NCBI RefSeq assembly: GCF_035994945.1
Contig: NZ_CP108677.1
Coordinates: 2,232,001 to 2,296,000, forward strand
DNA from: Streptomyces sp. NBC_01216
GTDB taxonomy: Bacteria > Actinomycetota > Actinomycetes > Streptomycetales > Streptomycetaceae
Length of the DNA: 64,000 bases
Direction of reading: 5' to 3'
Part shown: positions 18,247 through 27,662 of the stretch, piece by piece
How the letters are laid out: each line of letters begins with the position of its first letter
Numbering within the stretch: the first letter of the stretch is position 1
Notes under the pieces: generated by a model
What the model saw: the letters and a program-made list of their open reading frames with translations, nothing else
What the model was told of the DNA's origin: nothing
Databases searched by the model: none
Made by a program: the position numbers and the translations under genes

Positions 18247-19182
18247 ATGACCGCCTTGACCGCACAGGACCTCAGCCTCCTCCGGGACGCCCTCGGTCCC
18301 CTCCGCGACCGGGAACAGGTCGCGGAACGGCTCCTCGAGTCCTCCCGCAAGCACTCCTTCGATCCCGACACCGAACTCGACTGGGAGGCGCCCCCCGAGG
18401 ACGGCAAGTGGTTCTGGCCGCCGGAGCTGGTCTCCCTGTACGACACCCCGCTCTGGAGGCGGATGTCGGAGGAACAGCGGATGGACCTCGCCCGGCACGA
18501 GGCGGCCTCGCTCGCCTCGCTGGGCATCTGGTTCGAGATCATCCTCATGCAGCTGCTCGTCCGGCACATCTACGACAAGTCCGTGACCAGCAAGCACGTG
18601 CGCTACGCGCTCACGGAGATAGCGGACGAGTGCCGGCACTCCATGATGTTCGCCCGGATGATCGAGAAGGGCGGCACACCCAGCTATCCCGTGCCGAGGA
18701 TCTACCACAACCTCGCCCGCGTCCTGAAGACCGTCTCGACGACGCCCGGGTCCTTCGCCTCCACCCTCCTCGGCGAAGAGATCCTCGACTGGATGCAGCG
18801 GCTGACCTTCCCCGACGAGCGGGTGCAGACGCTGGTGCGCGGGGTGACCCGCATCCACGTGGTCGAGGAGGCCCGGCACGTCCGGTACGCCCGCGAGGAA
18901 CTGCGCCGCCAGATGGTGACCGCACCCCGCTGGGAGCAGGAGTTCACCCGGCTGAGCTGCGGGGAGGCCGCGCGCGTCTTCTCCGTCTGCTTCGTGAACC
19001 CCCGGGTGTACGAGAACGTCGGCCTGGACCGGCGGGAGGCGGTCGCCCAGGTCCGGGCGAGCGGCCACCGCCGTGAGGTCATGCAGTCGGGCGCGAGGCG
19101 CCTGACGGACTTCCTCGACGACATCGGCGTCCTGCGCGGGCCGGGGCGGCGGCTGTGGAAGTCCTCGGGACTCCTGGCCTGA
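18247..19182 (+). CDS. AurF/CmlI-like diiron N-oxygenase family protein
   Basis: About 311 residues. The family includes AurF and CmlI, nonheme diiron enzymes that oxidise arylamines to nitro groups. Iron-ligand motifs are visible: a Glu in IWFEIILMQ, DECRHSMMF, GEEILDW and VVEEARHVRYARE, in the spacing expected of the fold. ATG 18247 is chosen over GTG 18184 because a GAGGTG element sits 10 bases upstream and the residues before it do not look like this fold. Divergent from the other ferritin-like gene and followed 73 bases later by a TetR gene. The substrate is unknown, and no biosynthetic cluster surrounds it. Confidence 0.82.
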   Translation: MTALTAQDLSLLRDALGPLRDREQVAERLLESSRKHSFDPDTELDWEAPPEDGKWFWPPELVSLYDTPLWRRMSEEQRMDLARHEAASLASLGIWFEIILMQLLVRHIYDKSVTSKHVRYALTEIADECRHSMMFARMIEKGGTPSYPVPRIYHNLARVLKTVSTTPGSFASTLLGEEILDWMQRLTFPDERVQTLVRGVTRIHVVEEARHVRYAREELRRQMVTAPRWEQEFTRLSCGEAARVFSVCFVNPRVYENVGLDRREAVAQVRASGHRREVMQSGARRLTDFLDDIGVLRGPGRRLWKSSGLLA

Positions 19183-19255
19183 GCGCCCGCCGGGCGGCCC
19201 GTGTCACGCCACCCGGCGGGCACCGGGGACCGCCTCGCGGAGTTACGCTGCGGGC

Positions 19256-20020
19256 ATGACCAGGAGCCCCGTCCCGCCCGCGTCCCCCGCGTCGCCCGCC
19301 CCGGCGCCGCCGGGACCCGCGTATCGCCGGCTGAGCGTCGAGGAGCGCAGGACCCAGCTCCTCGGCGCCGCCCTCACACTCTTCGCGCACCGCGCGCCGG
19401 ATGAGGTCTCCCTCGACGACGTCGCGGAGGCGGCGGGCGTCTCCCGGCCGCTCGTCTACCGCTACTTCCCCGGCGGCAAGCAGCAGCTGTACGAAGCGGC
19501 CCTGCGCTCCTCCGCCGACGCGCTGGAGCACTGCTTCACCGAGCCGCCCGCCGGCCCGCCGACCGAGCGCCTGGCCCGGGTACTGGACCGCTATCTGGCC
19601 TTCGTCGACCAGCACGACACCGGGTTCAGCGCACTGCTGCGCGGCGGGTGCGTCGCCGAGACCTCCCGGACCACCGCGATCGTCGACGAGGTGCGACGGG
19701 CCGCGGCGGAACAGATCCTCGTCCACCTGAGCGTCGCGCGGCCCGGAGCCCGGCTGCGCATGATGGTCCGGACGTGGATCGCCGCCGTCGAGGCCGCCTC
19801 GCTGATCTGGCTCGACGAGGAGAAGCAGCCGCCGGCGGACGAGCTGCGGGACTGGCTGGTCGACCACCTCGTCGCCCTGCTCGCCGCGACCGCCGCGACC
19901 GACGCGGAGACGGCGGAGGTGGTCGGACGCCTCCTGACGCTGGAGTCTCCCGAGGGCCCGGTGGGGTCGCTGGCCCGAAGAGTGACCCCCGTGGTGAGCG
20001 AGGCCGCACACCTCATATGA
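19256..20020 (+). CDS. TetR-family transcriptional regulator
   Basis: A 254-residue protein. After a ~20-residue Pro/Ala-rich tail, residues ~28-75 form the TetR helix-turn-helix ([16 protein letters not shown] ... [21 protein letters not shown]). The remainder is a helical ligand-binding domain of typical length. It lies downstream of the AurF-like gene on the same strand, so regulating the divergent diiron pair is plausible but unproven. Confidence 0.9.
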   Translation: MTRSPVPPASPASPAPAPPGPAYRRLSVEERRTQLLGAALTLFAHRAPDEVSLDDVAEAAGVSRPLVYRYFPGGKQQLYEAALRSSADALEHCFTEPPAGPPTERLARVLDRYLAFVDQHDTGFSALLRGGCVAETSRTTAIVDEVRRAAAEQILVHLSVARPGARLRMMVRTWIAAVEAASLIWLDEEKQPPADELRDWLVDHLVALLAATAATDAETAEVVGRLLTLESPEGPVGSLARRVTPVVSEAAHLI

Positions 20021-20030
20021 GACTGGTGGG

Positions 20031-20330
20031 GTGAGAAGCGAGAACACCCCCTTTCGCGGCGGCCCCCTGGACGGCCGGGTCCTGCCCGTCCTGACCGGTC
20101 CGACCGGACATCCGCCCAAGTGGTACGAAGTGCCCGTCCCGGACGGCGACGGCGGCCCGCCGACCCTGTACGCGTACCGCCGCGAGCCGGCCGGGCACAC
20201 CAAGCGGCTCGGGCTCCCCCGCGGCTGGGTCTACGAGTACGACCCCGGGGGGCGCCCCAAGCCGAAGTGGCCGTGGTCCAAGCCGCAGCCCGGACCGGGC
20301 TCCGGGCAGGGAGCCCAGCCGGACGAGTGA
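20031..20330 (+). CDS. Small conserved hypothetical protein
   Basis: A 99-residue hydrophilic protein starting with GTG, 10 bases after the TetR stop and so probably cotranscribed. It begins with a short folded stretch ([36 protein letters not shown]) and ends in a Pro/Lys/Gly-rich tail. It has no signal peptide or membrane segment. I recognise it only as a type of short protein common in Streptomyces; function unknown. Confidence 0.65.
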   Translation: MRSENTPFRGGPLDGRVLPVLTGPTGHPPKWYEVPVPDGDGGPPTLYAYRREPAGHTKRLGLPRGWVYEYDPGGRPKPKWPWSKPQPGPGSGQGAQPDE

Positions 20331-20406
20331 GCCCGTTGCGCCATCTCGCCCTCTCGTCGGGTTGTCCGACGATGACACCCCGCATCATCTCGATGGAGGT
20401 GATGAC

Positions 20407-21570
20407 GTGTCAGGAACGCTGCTGCGCACGGTCTGCACGGGGATGCTCGCGACGACGGCCCTGTCGGGGGTCCTGACCGGGACGGGGCCGGCTTCGGCCG
20501 GCACCGCCGCGACGACCACCGTCGACGCCGAGGACCTGCCGCCTTCCGGCGGGGACTCCGTGGCCACCCTGCTCACCCGGCTCCAGACGCTCTACCGGCA
20601 GGCCGAGGAGGCCACGGAGAGCTTCAACGCCGCCGAGGAGGCCCTGAAGGCCCAGACCGCCGACACCCGCAGGATCAGCGCCGCCCTCACGGCCGCGCGC
20701 CGGGCGCTGTCCCAGGGGCACGACGCGGCAGGACGGATGGCCCGGCAGCAGTACCAGGGACGTTCGGAGCTCTCCTCCTACCTGGAGCTGCTGCTCACCC
20801 GCGATCCCCAGCACGCCATGGACCAGGGCCGTCTGATGGCCCGTGCGGCACGCGAGCGGGCCACCGCCCTCACCAGGCTCGAGGAGGCGGAGAGGACGGC
20901 GGACGCGCTCGCGAGCGCCTCCCGCAAGGCCCTGGACCGGCAGCAGACCCTGGCCGAGCAGCAGCGGCTGCGGCGGAACGAGGTGCGGACCAGACTCGCG
21001 GAGGTCGAGCGGCTGCTGGCGACGCTCTCCGCGGACCAGCTGGCGGGCCTGGCCGAGCGGGAGCGGGCACAGACGGCCGGTGCCCAGCGCGAACTGCTCG
21101 GCTCCGGAGTCCTGGACGGCACCCGGACACCGTCGGCGGAGGGCGGCGAGGCACTGCGCTTCGCGGTCCGCCAGATCGGCAAGCCGTACCTGTGGGGCGC
21201 CGAGGGCCCGGAGGCGTACGACTGCTCGGGGCTCACCTCCCGGGCGTGGGCGAGCGCCGGCCGGGACATCCCCAGGACGAGCCAGGAGCAGTGGCGGACG
21301 CTGCCGAAGGTGCCGTTGAGTGAACTGCGGCCCGGGGACCTGGTCGTGTACTTCCCCGGAGCCACGCACGTGGCGCTCTATCTCGGGGGCGGCCTCGTCG
21401 TCCAGGCGCCGCGCCCGGGTGCCCGGGTCAAGGTCTCGCCGATCGCGGCGAACCCCCCGCTCGGCGCGGTCCGGCCGGACCCGTCGGGCGTCCCGCTCCC
21501 GGCGTTCACCCCGCCCGTGCTCCCGGCGGGTGCCACTGAGGGCTCCGACGAGGGCTTCGGCGGGCCCTGA
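20407..21570 (+). CDS. Secreted NlpC/P60 peptidoglycan endopeptidase
   Basis: A 387-residue exported protein. A signal peptide (~1-35) is followed by a long coiled coil (~55-245, rich in Glu, Arg, Ala and Leu) and a C-terminal NlpC/P60 domain (~255-365). The catalytic Cys is in AYDCSGLTSRAW and the His in ATHVALYLGGG. NlpC/P60 enzymes cleave peptide stems of the cell wall; the coiled coil usually controls access, as in RipA-type proteins. GTG 20407 is chosen because GGAGG lies 7 bases upstream and the signal peptide begins there; the frame is open to TTG 20362. It stands as a single gene. Confidence 0.9.
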   Translation: MSGTLLRTVCTGMLATTALSGVLTGTGPASAGTAATTTVDAEDLPPSGGDSVATLLTRLQTLYRQAEEATESFNAAEEALKAQTADTRRISAALTAARRALSQGHDAAGRMARQQYQGRSELSSYLELLLTRDPQHAMDQGRLMARAARERATALTRLEEAERTADALASASRKALDRQQTLAEQQRLRRNEVRTRLAEVERLLATLSADQLAGLAERERAQTAGAQRELLGSGVLDGTRTPSAEGGEALRFAVRQIGKPYLWGAEGPEAYDCSGLTSRAWASAGRDIPRTSQEQWRTLPKVPLSELRPGDLVVYFPGATHVALYLGGGLVVQAPRPGARVKVSPIAANPPLGAVRPDPSGVPLPAFTPPVLPAGATEGSDEGFGGP

Positions 21571-21675
21571 GGACGTCCGGCCGCCCAGAGGGCCGCCTGC
21601 CGTTCGGAGGCCCACACCGAGACGGCGGGGTGGCTGTCGCCCCGGCGCGGGCGGTGCGCGGTGGGCGGTGCGCGG

Positions 21676-22911
21676 TCAGGCGCCGGAGACGGAGGCCAGA
21701 TACGCCGTCGTCTTCTCGGGGTCGAAGAAGAAGTTCTCGAAGTCCGCCGGGTCGTCGAAGCCGTTCGCGAAGCGGTCCGCGACCGGCTGGAGCCCGCCCG
21801 CCGCGCCGATCAGCCCGAGGACGTGCTCGGGCGGGACACCCAGCATGGCGTTCGTCCACTTCGTGACGTGCCGCGCGGTGTCCCAGTAGCGGTCGAACGT
21901 GGCCTGCATCCAGCTCTCGTCGAAGGGCTTCTCACCGTTCTCGACGATGGCGGCGAGGTACGCGGCGGCGCACTTGGCGGCGGAGTTGGAGCCCTGGCCG
22001 GTGATCGGGTCGTTGGCCACGACCACGTCCGCGACGCCCAGGACCAGCCCGCCGCCGGGCAGGCGGCCGATCGGGGTGCGGACGGTCGGGGCGTAGCGCC
22101 CGGCCAGGGTGGCGTTGGCGTCGGTCAGTTCGACCTTGGTGGCACGGGAGTACTCCCACGGCGTGAACCGCTCCATCAGCTCCAGCGTCAGCGCCAGGTG
22201 CTCGGAGGGGTCCTTGACGCCCCGGAAGACGTCGAGCGGGCCGCCGGGGACACCCTCCCAGAAGAGGATGTCCGCCCGGCCGCTGATCGTCAGGGTCGGC
22301 ATCACGAACAGCTCGCCGACGCCCGGGACGAGGTTGCAGCGCACCGCGTCGAAGTCCGGGTGCTCGGGGCGCGGTCCGAGACCGTGGACGTAGGCGACGG
22401 CCAGGGCGCGCTGCGGCTCGCTGAACGGGGAGCGGGCGGCGTCCCGGCCGAACATGGAGACCAGTTCGCCCTTGCCGGCCGCGATGAGCACCAGGTCGTA
22501 GCCGCGGGCGAAGTAGTCCAGGTCGGAGACGGCGGCGCCGTGTATCACGAGCTGACCGCCGCGCTGGGCGAAGGTCTCCATCCAGCCGGCCATCTTCACG
22601 CGCTGGTCGACGGACTGGGCGAATCCGTCGAGCCTGCCGACCCAGTCGACGGCCCGCGTGGAGTCGGGTGCGGCCACGGACACTCCGAGCCCCTCGATCC
22701 GCGGGGCCTGGGACTCCCAGAAGTCGATGCCGAGGTCGCGCTCGTGCTGGAGCGCGGTGTCGAACATGCACTGCGTGGACATGACCCGGCCGGACCGGAT
22801 CTCGTCCGCCGTGCGGTTGGACATGAGGGTGACCTCGTACCCCTGCGACTGGAGTCCGAGGGCGAGCTGAAGACCGGACTGGCCGGCTCCGACGATGAGT
22901 ATCTTCCGCAT
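21676..22911 (-). CDS. FAD monooxygenase of the styrene/indole monooxygenase (StyA-like) family
   Basis: A 411-residue flavoprotein. An N-terminal Rossmann fold shows GAGQSGLQLALGL at residues 8-20, and a second FAD-binding element contains NDPITGQGSNSA near residue 300. This arrangement is that of single-component-like or StyA-type epoxidases that take reduced FAD from a reductase. No reductase gene is adjacent. It begins 18 bases after the conservon GTPase stop and is therefore the last gene of that operon, in the position where many conservons carry a cytochrome P450. The product could be an oxidised signal or pigment; the substrate is not predictable. Confidence 0.82.
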   Translation of the reverse strand: MRKILIVGAGQSGLQLALGLQSQGYEVTLMSNRTADEIRSGRVMSTQCMFDTALQHERDLGIDFWESQAPRIEGLGVSVAAPDSTRAVDWVGRLDGFAQSVDQRVKMAGWMETFAQRGGQLVIHGAAVSDLDYFARGYDLVLIAAGKGELVSMFGRDAARSPFSEPQRALAVAYVHGLGPRPEHPDFDAVRCNLVPGVGELFVMPTLTISGRADILFWEGVPGGPLDVFRGVKDPSEHLALTLELMERFTPWEYSRATKVELTDANATLAGRYAPTVRTPIGRLPGGGLVLGVADVVVANDPITGQGSNSAAKCAAAYLAAIVENGEKPFDESWMQATFDRYWDTARHVTKWTNAMLGVPPEHVLGLIGAAGGLQPVADRFANGFDDPADFENFFFDPEKTTAYLASVSGA

Positions 22912-22929
22912 GGCGGCGTTCCTTACGGG

Positions 22930-23613
22930 TTATTCAGGGGTGGCTTCGAGCGCGTGGGAGACCATCGCGAGCAGGGACTCGACCACGCTGTACCGCTTGC
23001 GCGCGTCCATGATCACGACGGGTACGTGCGGGGGCACCGTCAGGGCCTCGCGGACGTCCTCGGCCTCGAACAGTTCGGTCCCCTCGAAGTGGTTCACGGC
23101 GACGATGTAGGGCAGCCCGCAGCTCTCGAAGTAGTCGAGGGCCGGGAAGCAGTCCGTCAGCCGCCGGGTGTCGGCCAGCACGATGGCCCCGATCGCCCCG
23201 CGCACCAGGTCGTCCCACATGAACCAGAAGCGCTGCTGTCCCGGTGTGCCGAAGACGTAGAGCACCAGGTCGTCGTCCAGGGTGACGCGGCCGAAGTCCA
23301 TCGCCACCGTGGTGGTCAGTTTGTCGGGCGTCGCGGAGAGGTCGTCGGTCTCCTCGCTCGCCTGGGTCATCAGCGCCTCGGTCTGGAGCGGGGTGATCTC
23401 CGAGACGGCGCGGACGAAGGTGGTCTTGCCGACGCCGAAGCCGCCCGCCACGACGACCTTGGTCGCGATCGGGGCCCGGGTGTGGTCGAGCTGCCAGTCC
23501 TGGGAGCCCTCCTCGGCGGCCGGTTCCGGGCGGCCGGCATCGGGCTGGGCGGGTATCCCGGCGGTGGCCGGTGTTTCGGAGTCGGCGAGGACGTCAGAGA
23601 CGGCGGAGTCCAC
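22930..23613 (-). CDS. Conservon GTPase (CvnD, MglA-like)
   Basis: A 227-residue small Ras-like GTPase. The P-loop is GGFGVGKTTFV (~56-66), followed by TTVAMDFGRV (switch region) and VFGTPGQQRFWFMWD. A ~45-residue Pro/Ala-rich N-terminal tail precedes it. Its start overlaps the DUF742 gene by 20 bases. In conservons the GTPase forms a membrane-associated complex with the sensor kinase, roadblock and DUF742 proteins, resembling a eukaryotic G-protein-coupled unit. Confidence 0.93.
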   Translation of the reverse strand: MDSAVSDVLADSETPATAGIPAQPDAGRPEPAAEEGSQDWQLDHTRAPIATKVVVAGGFGVGKTTFVRAVSEITPLQTEALMTQASEETDDLSATPDKLTTTVAMDFGRVTLDDDLVLYVFGTPGQQRFWFMWDDLVRGAIGAIVLADTRRLTDCFPALDYFESCGLPYIVAVNHFEGTELFEAEDVREALTVPPHVPVVIMDARKRYSVVESLLAMVSHALEATPE

Positions 23614-24013
23614 TCAGCACCCTTTCGAGGAGCGCGCGGTCGGGCCGGCCGGTGCCGTGGCCGGTCCCGTACACACGGATCTTTCCCTGGTCTGCGAGGT
23701 CGCTCAGGAGGACCCGGACGACCCCCAGCGGCATCTTCAGGAGCGCCGAGATCTCCGCGACGGTACGCATCCGGCGGCAGATCTCGACGATGGCCCGCAT
23801 CTCGGGCATGAGGCCGCGGGCGAGCCCGCCGTCCGTGAGCGCCCTGCGCTCGGGCGCCGCGTCGAGAGCGGCCACGAAGGTCTCGACGAGCAGGACGTGT
23901 CCGAAGCGGGTCCGGCCGCCGGTGACCGAGTACGGGCGGACCCGCGCGGGGCGCCGGGCCTCCCCACGGACCGGCAGCTTGTGCGCGTGGTACGCGGACG
24001 GCACGGACGTCAC
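23594..24013 (-). CDS. Conservon DUF742 protein (CvnC)
   Basis: A 139-residue DUF742 protein, a winged-helix-like fold. Family landmarks visible are RPYSVTGGRT near residue 25, the central ICRRMRTVAEISALLKMPLG, and VRVLLSDLADQGKI. It overlaps the roadblock gene upstream by 4 bases and the GTPase gene downstream by 20 bases, so expression is coupled. Conservon C proteins are thought to bridge the kinase-like and GTPase components; some bind DNA. Confidence 0.93.
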   Translation of the reverse strand: MTSVPSAYHAHKLPVRGEARRPARVRPYSVTGGRTRFGHVLLVETFVAALDAAPERRALTDGGLARGLMPEMRAIVEICRRMRTVAEISALLKMPLGVVRVLLSDLADQGKIRVYGTGHGTGRPDRALLERVLSGLRRL

Positions 24014-24495
24014 TGGGTGCTCTCCATCGATTTGCGCAGCTCACTGCGGAGTTCGGGGGTGAGTACGTGTCCGGCGCGGCCGACGAAGAGCGCCATGTGG
24101 TAGGCGACGACGCTCATGTCGCAGTCGGGTGTGGCGTGGACCCCGAGCAGCGAGCCGTCACTGATCGACATGACGAAGACGCTGCCCTCCTCCATGGCCA
24201 CCATGGTCTGTTTGACGCCGCCGCCGTCCATCAGCCGGGCGGCGCCGATGGTCAGGCTGCCGATGCCGGAGACGATGGTCGCCAGGTCGGCGCTGGAGCC
24301 CCGGGGACCGCCGGGGCGCTCTCCCGGGGTGGCGGCGGGGCCCTGCGGGGTCGGGTCGGACGAGAGCAGCAGCAGCCCGTCGGACGAGACCACGGCGACG
24401 GAGCGGACCCCTGGCACCTCCTCGACGAGATTGCCCAGCAGCCAGTGCAGGTTGCGGGCTTCCGTGCTCAGTCCGAATGTTCCGGTCGCAGTCAA
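24010..24495 (-). CDS. Conservon roadblock/LC7 protein (CvnB)
   Basis: A 161-residue roadblock/LC7 domain protein (LHWLLGNLVEEVPGV, SVAVVSSDGLLLL, GVHATPDCDMSVVAYHM). Family members act as GTPase-activating or scaffold partners of MglA-like GTPases. A short Pro/Gly loop replaces part of the central helix (residues ~50-65). It overlaps the sensor kinase gene by 4 bases and the DUF742 gene by 4 bases. Confidence 0.93.
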   Translation of the reverse strand: MTATGTFGLSTEARNLHWLLGNLVEEVPGVRSVAVVSSDGLLLLSSDPTPQGPAATPGERPGGPRGSSADLATIVSGIGSLTIGAARLMDGGGVKQTMVAMEEGSVFVMSISDGSLLGVHATPDCDMSVVAYHMALFVGRAGHVLTPELRSELRKSMESTQ

Positions 24496-27335
24496 CTGCG
24501 TGCCTCCTCGACGGTGTCCCCCGTCTTCTCCTCGGTACGTGCCGGCTGTGCGTCTTCGTGGGGGTCGGGCCGGACCCCGGTCAGGATCTCGGCCTCCACG
24601 TCCCGGCGGCCCTTCTCGGCACCCTGCTGGAATCCGCCGAGCCGTCTGCGAAGGACCTCGGCGTCGACGCCGCCCGTGCGGGGGGCGACAGGGGCGTCGG
24701 CCTGACGGACTATCTGCGGGGTCCGCTTCGGCAGGCCCTTGTCCGTGAGTCGCTGGGTCTGCCGCGCGGGCTGCGGCTCTTCGCCGATCCGCTCGTGGCC
24801 GTCGGGCTCGGCGGGCGGGTCGGGGAGCCGGACTTGAAGGGTCGTCTCGGCGACGGACTCGGTGGCTGCCGTGGCCTCGGGCTCCACCGGCGACACGCGC
24901 GCGGAAGCGGCCCCCGGCGCGGGCTCGGGCTCCGCGGGGGGCTCGGGCACCGGCGCGGGTCGGGCCTCGTCCGTGAACGGCGCGGCCTCCACCGGGACGT
25001 CCGGCACGTCCGCGGCTTCCGGGGCGGTCCGCGGGGCCGGGGGCGTTTCCGCGGCGGCGAGGGCGTGCTCCGCGGCCTCGACGAGCGGGTCCCTCACCCG
25101 GGACGGAAGCGCGTTCGAGTTCGCCTCGGCGACCGATCCCGGCAGGTTCAGGACGGGCGCGGCGCCACCGACCTGGACGGTCGGCGGGACGGTGGTCGGC
25201 GGGACCGTCGGCAGCAGGGCCGGCGGCAGCACGACCACGGCAGCGATACCGCCCTGCTTCTGCTCCCTCAGCTCCACGCGTACGCCGTGGCGGGCCGCGA
25301 GGAGGCCGGCGACCCGGAGGCCCAGGCCCTCCCCCTCGGTGTCGCCGGGGTCGGCCGCGGTGAGCCGGGCGTTGAGCTCGGCGAGCCGGGAGGCGGTCAT
25401 GCCGATGCCCTCGTCCTGCACGGACAGCATCACCTCGCCGGACTCCAGGAGCCAGCCGGAGAGCTGGACCTGGGCGTCGGGCGGCGAGAACGAGGCGGCG
25501 TTCTCCAGGAGTTCGGCCACCAGATGGCTGAGGTCGTCCGCGGCGAAGCCGGCGACCTGCGCGTGCGGTGGCAGGGACTGGATGGCGACCCGCTCGTACC
25601 GCTCGATCTCGCTGACCGCGGCGCGCAGGACGTCGACCAGCGCGACCGGACCCGCGTGACCGTGGACGTGTTCGTGACCGGCGAGGACCAGGAGGTTCTC
25701 GCTGTGGCGGCGCATGACGGTCGCCATGTGGTCGAGCTTGAAGAGGGTGGCGAGCCGGTCAGGATCCTGTTCGCGCTCCTCCAGCTTCTCGATGACGCCG
25801 AGCTGGCGCTCGACCAGGCCGAGGCTGCGCAGGGAGAGGTTGACGAAGGTGTGCTGGACGCTGCGCCGGAGCCGTTCGAGTTCGGTGGCGAGCCGGGCGG
25901 TCCGTTCCCGGAGTTCGGCGCGCTCCTCGGCGAGCCCGCTGACGGCGGAGTCCCGGGCGCCGGCCAGGTCGGCGCGCTCGCTGTCGAGCCGGTCGGCGCG
26001 CCGGGCGAGCGCGACCAGCTTGCCCTGCAGCGTGTTGAGTGACCGTACGACCTGGGCGAACTCGTCGTTGCGGCCGGTGAAGCGGACCGGTTCCTCGGAC
26101 TCCGGGGTGGCCGAGAGGCGGGCGGCGCCGAGGCGCAGCACGGCGAGCGGCCGGGTGAGGGTCCGGGCCACGAAGGTGGAGATGCCGACCGCGAGCAGCA
26201 GACAGCCGCCGAGGAAGGCGATCCGCACTTCGAGGTCGGTGACGTCGTCGTCCCGGAGCTGGGCGAGCCGTTCCACCTGCTGGGTGGCGAGGGCGGACTG
26301 GACACCGCGCATCTGCTCGATGCGTGCGGAGAGCGCGGCGTCCAGCTTCTCCGGGTCGGTCTTGAGCTCGGAGGCGCTCAGCTCGGGCTGGTCGGTGAGG
26401 CGGGCCAGGTAGCGCTCGGCGTTCTTGACGTCCGGGCCGGTGACGGTGGCGGCGAGGGAGTCGCGGGCGGGCGTGGCGGCGGCCTGGTCGAAGTCGGCGA
26501 GGGCGGCCTGTTCGCGGACCCGGGACTGCTGGGCGGCGGCGGTGAGGGCGTTGCGGACCCGCTCGGCCTCGGCGGAGCCCTCGGGCTCGATCGGCACGTA
26601 GGTGCCGGTGATCGGGTCGTAGCGGGTACCGGTGGGCTCGGGCCGGGGGACGGCGAGGGACGCCAGGAGCAGCCCGCGGCCGGCCGACGCCTGCTCGACG
26701 GCGCGGGCGAGGGCCGCGGGGGCGCGGGTCGCCGAGGCGGCGCGGGCGGGGGTCTTCTCGGCGAGCTCGTCGCCGAGGACCTGGAGCTTGGCGATGACGT
26801 CCGAGTACGCCTTGTGGGCCTCCAGCGCGGTGCCCTTGCCGGTGAGGGCGGCGCGGCGGAGGGAGGTCAGTCCGGCCAGGTCGCGGCGGAGTTCGTCGGG
26901 GGCGACGGGGCGGATCTCGTCGATCTGGCGGTCGACGCGGGCCGAGCGGGAGGCGGTGATCCGCCGCTTCTCCTCGTCGTCGCCGTCCTGTTCCTCCCGG
27001 CCGGCGGCGACGTAGGCGACGACCTCGTCGCGCTCGTCCGCGAGCGAGTGCGCGAGGGTGACGGCCTGACGGTCCAGTTCGGCGAGGGTGACCAGCCGCT
27101 GGGAGTCGGTCAGCTCGCCGGAGGCGGTGAGGACGGCGGGGGCTCCGGCGGCGAGGACGGTGACACCGACGAGGGCGACGCCCGCCACCAGGCGGTTGCG
27201 GACCCGCTTGGGGCGTCCCGCGGGGACGGCGCCGACGACCGCGGCGTCCTCACCCGTGGTCGGTGTGTCAGCAGGGGTCCGGCTCGGCGTGCCGTTCTTG
27301 GTCCGAGGCCGCTTCTTCTGCACCGGTGCTCGCAT
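24492..27335 (-). CDS. Conservon NIT-domain sensor histidine kinase-like protein (CvnA)
   Basis: A 947-residue membrane protein. Membrane segments at ~48-68 and ~355-375 flank a helical extracytoplasmic NIT (nitrate/nitrite-sensing type) domain. A HAMP-like linker (TRPLAVLRLGAARL) and coiled coil follow. The phosphoacceptor-like helix has LDHMATVMRRHSENLLVL, and an ATPase domain (~610-720) has LLENAASFSPP and DEGIGM. The last ~220 residues are a disordered Pro/Glu/Ala/Val tail. It is the first gene of the conservon operon; ATG 27335 is the start. Conservon kinases often lack demonstrated phosphotransfer, so signalling may run through the GTPase instead. Confidence 0.92.
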   Translation of the reverse strand: MRAPVQKKRPRTKNGTPSRTPADTPTTGEDAAVVGAVPAGRPKRVRNRLVAGVALVGVTVLAAGAPAVLTASGELTDSQRLVTLAELDRQAVTLAHSLADERDEVVAYVAAGREEQDGDDEEKRRITASRSARVDRQIDEIRPVAPDELRRDLAGLTSLRRAALTGKGTALEAHKAYSDVIAKLQVLGDELAEKTPARAASATRAPAALARAVEQASAGRGLLLASLAVPRPEPTGTRYDPITGTYVPIEPEGSAEAERVRNALTAAAQQSRVREQAALADFDQAAATPARDSLAATVTGPDVKNAERYLARLTDQPELSASELKTDPEKLDAALSARIEQMRGVQSALATQQVERLAQLRDDDVTDLEVRIAFLGGCLLLAVGISTFVARTLTRPLAVLRLGAARLSATPESEEPVRFTGRNDEFAQVVRSLNTLQGKLVALARRADRLDSERADLAGARDSAVSGLAEERAELRERTARLATELERLRRSVQHTFVNLSLRSLGLVERQLGVIEKLEEREQDPDRLATLFKLDHMATVMRRHSENLLVLAGHEHVHGHAGPVALVDVLRAAVSEIERYERVAIQSLPPHAQVAGFAADDLSHLVAELLENAASFSPPDAQVQLSGWLLESGEVMLSVQDEGIGMTASRLAELNARLTAADPGDTEGEGLGLRVAGLLAARHGVRVELREQKQGGIAAVVVLPPALLPTVPPTTVPPTVQVGGAAPVLNLPGSVAEANSNALPSRVRDPLVEAAEHALAAAETPPAPRTAPEAADVPDVPVEAAPFTDEARPAPVPEPPAEPEPAPGAASARVSPVEPEATAATESVAETTLQVRLPDPPAEPDGHERIGEEPQPARQTQRLTDKGLPKRTPQIVRQADAPVAPRTGGVDAEVLRRRLGGFQQGAEKGRRDVEAEILTGVRPDPHEDAQPARTEEKTGDTVEEARS

Positions 27336-27662
27336 TCTCGACTCGTCCGCCCATGAAGCAGAGGTGACGACCGGTCATCACTGCAGAGCGCCCCCACCCC
27401 TGGTACGGCTCACGACCATTCCAGCGCTTCCGGTAGGGGGGCGTGCATCGACCGCTCCGCCACCCGAACGAGTGAACAACACTCACGAGTTGGCGAACAA
27501 CTCCCCGCCGGGGCGGCCGGGGGCCGTCTCGGGGTGCCGGTTGGATCTTCCACGCGGGCTTTGGCAGGATGCCCGCCCGCAGCTTCTCGGAAGCCGCGGT
27601 TCCGTGCCCTGTCCGGGCGTCGCCGGGGGAACACCGGCCGGAATCCGGTGTTGGGAGGCACT

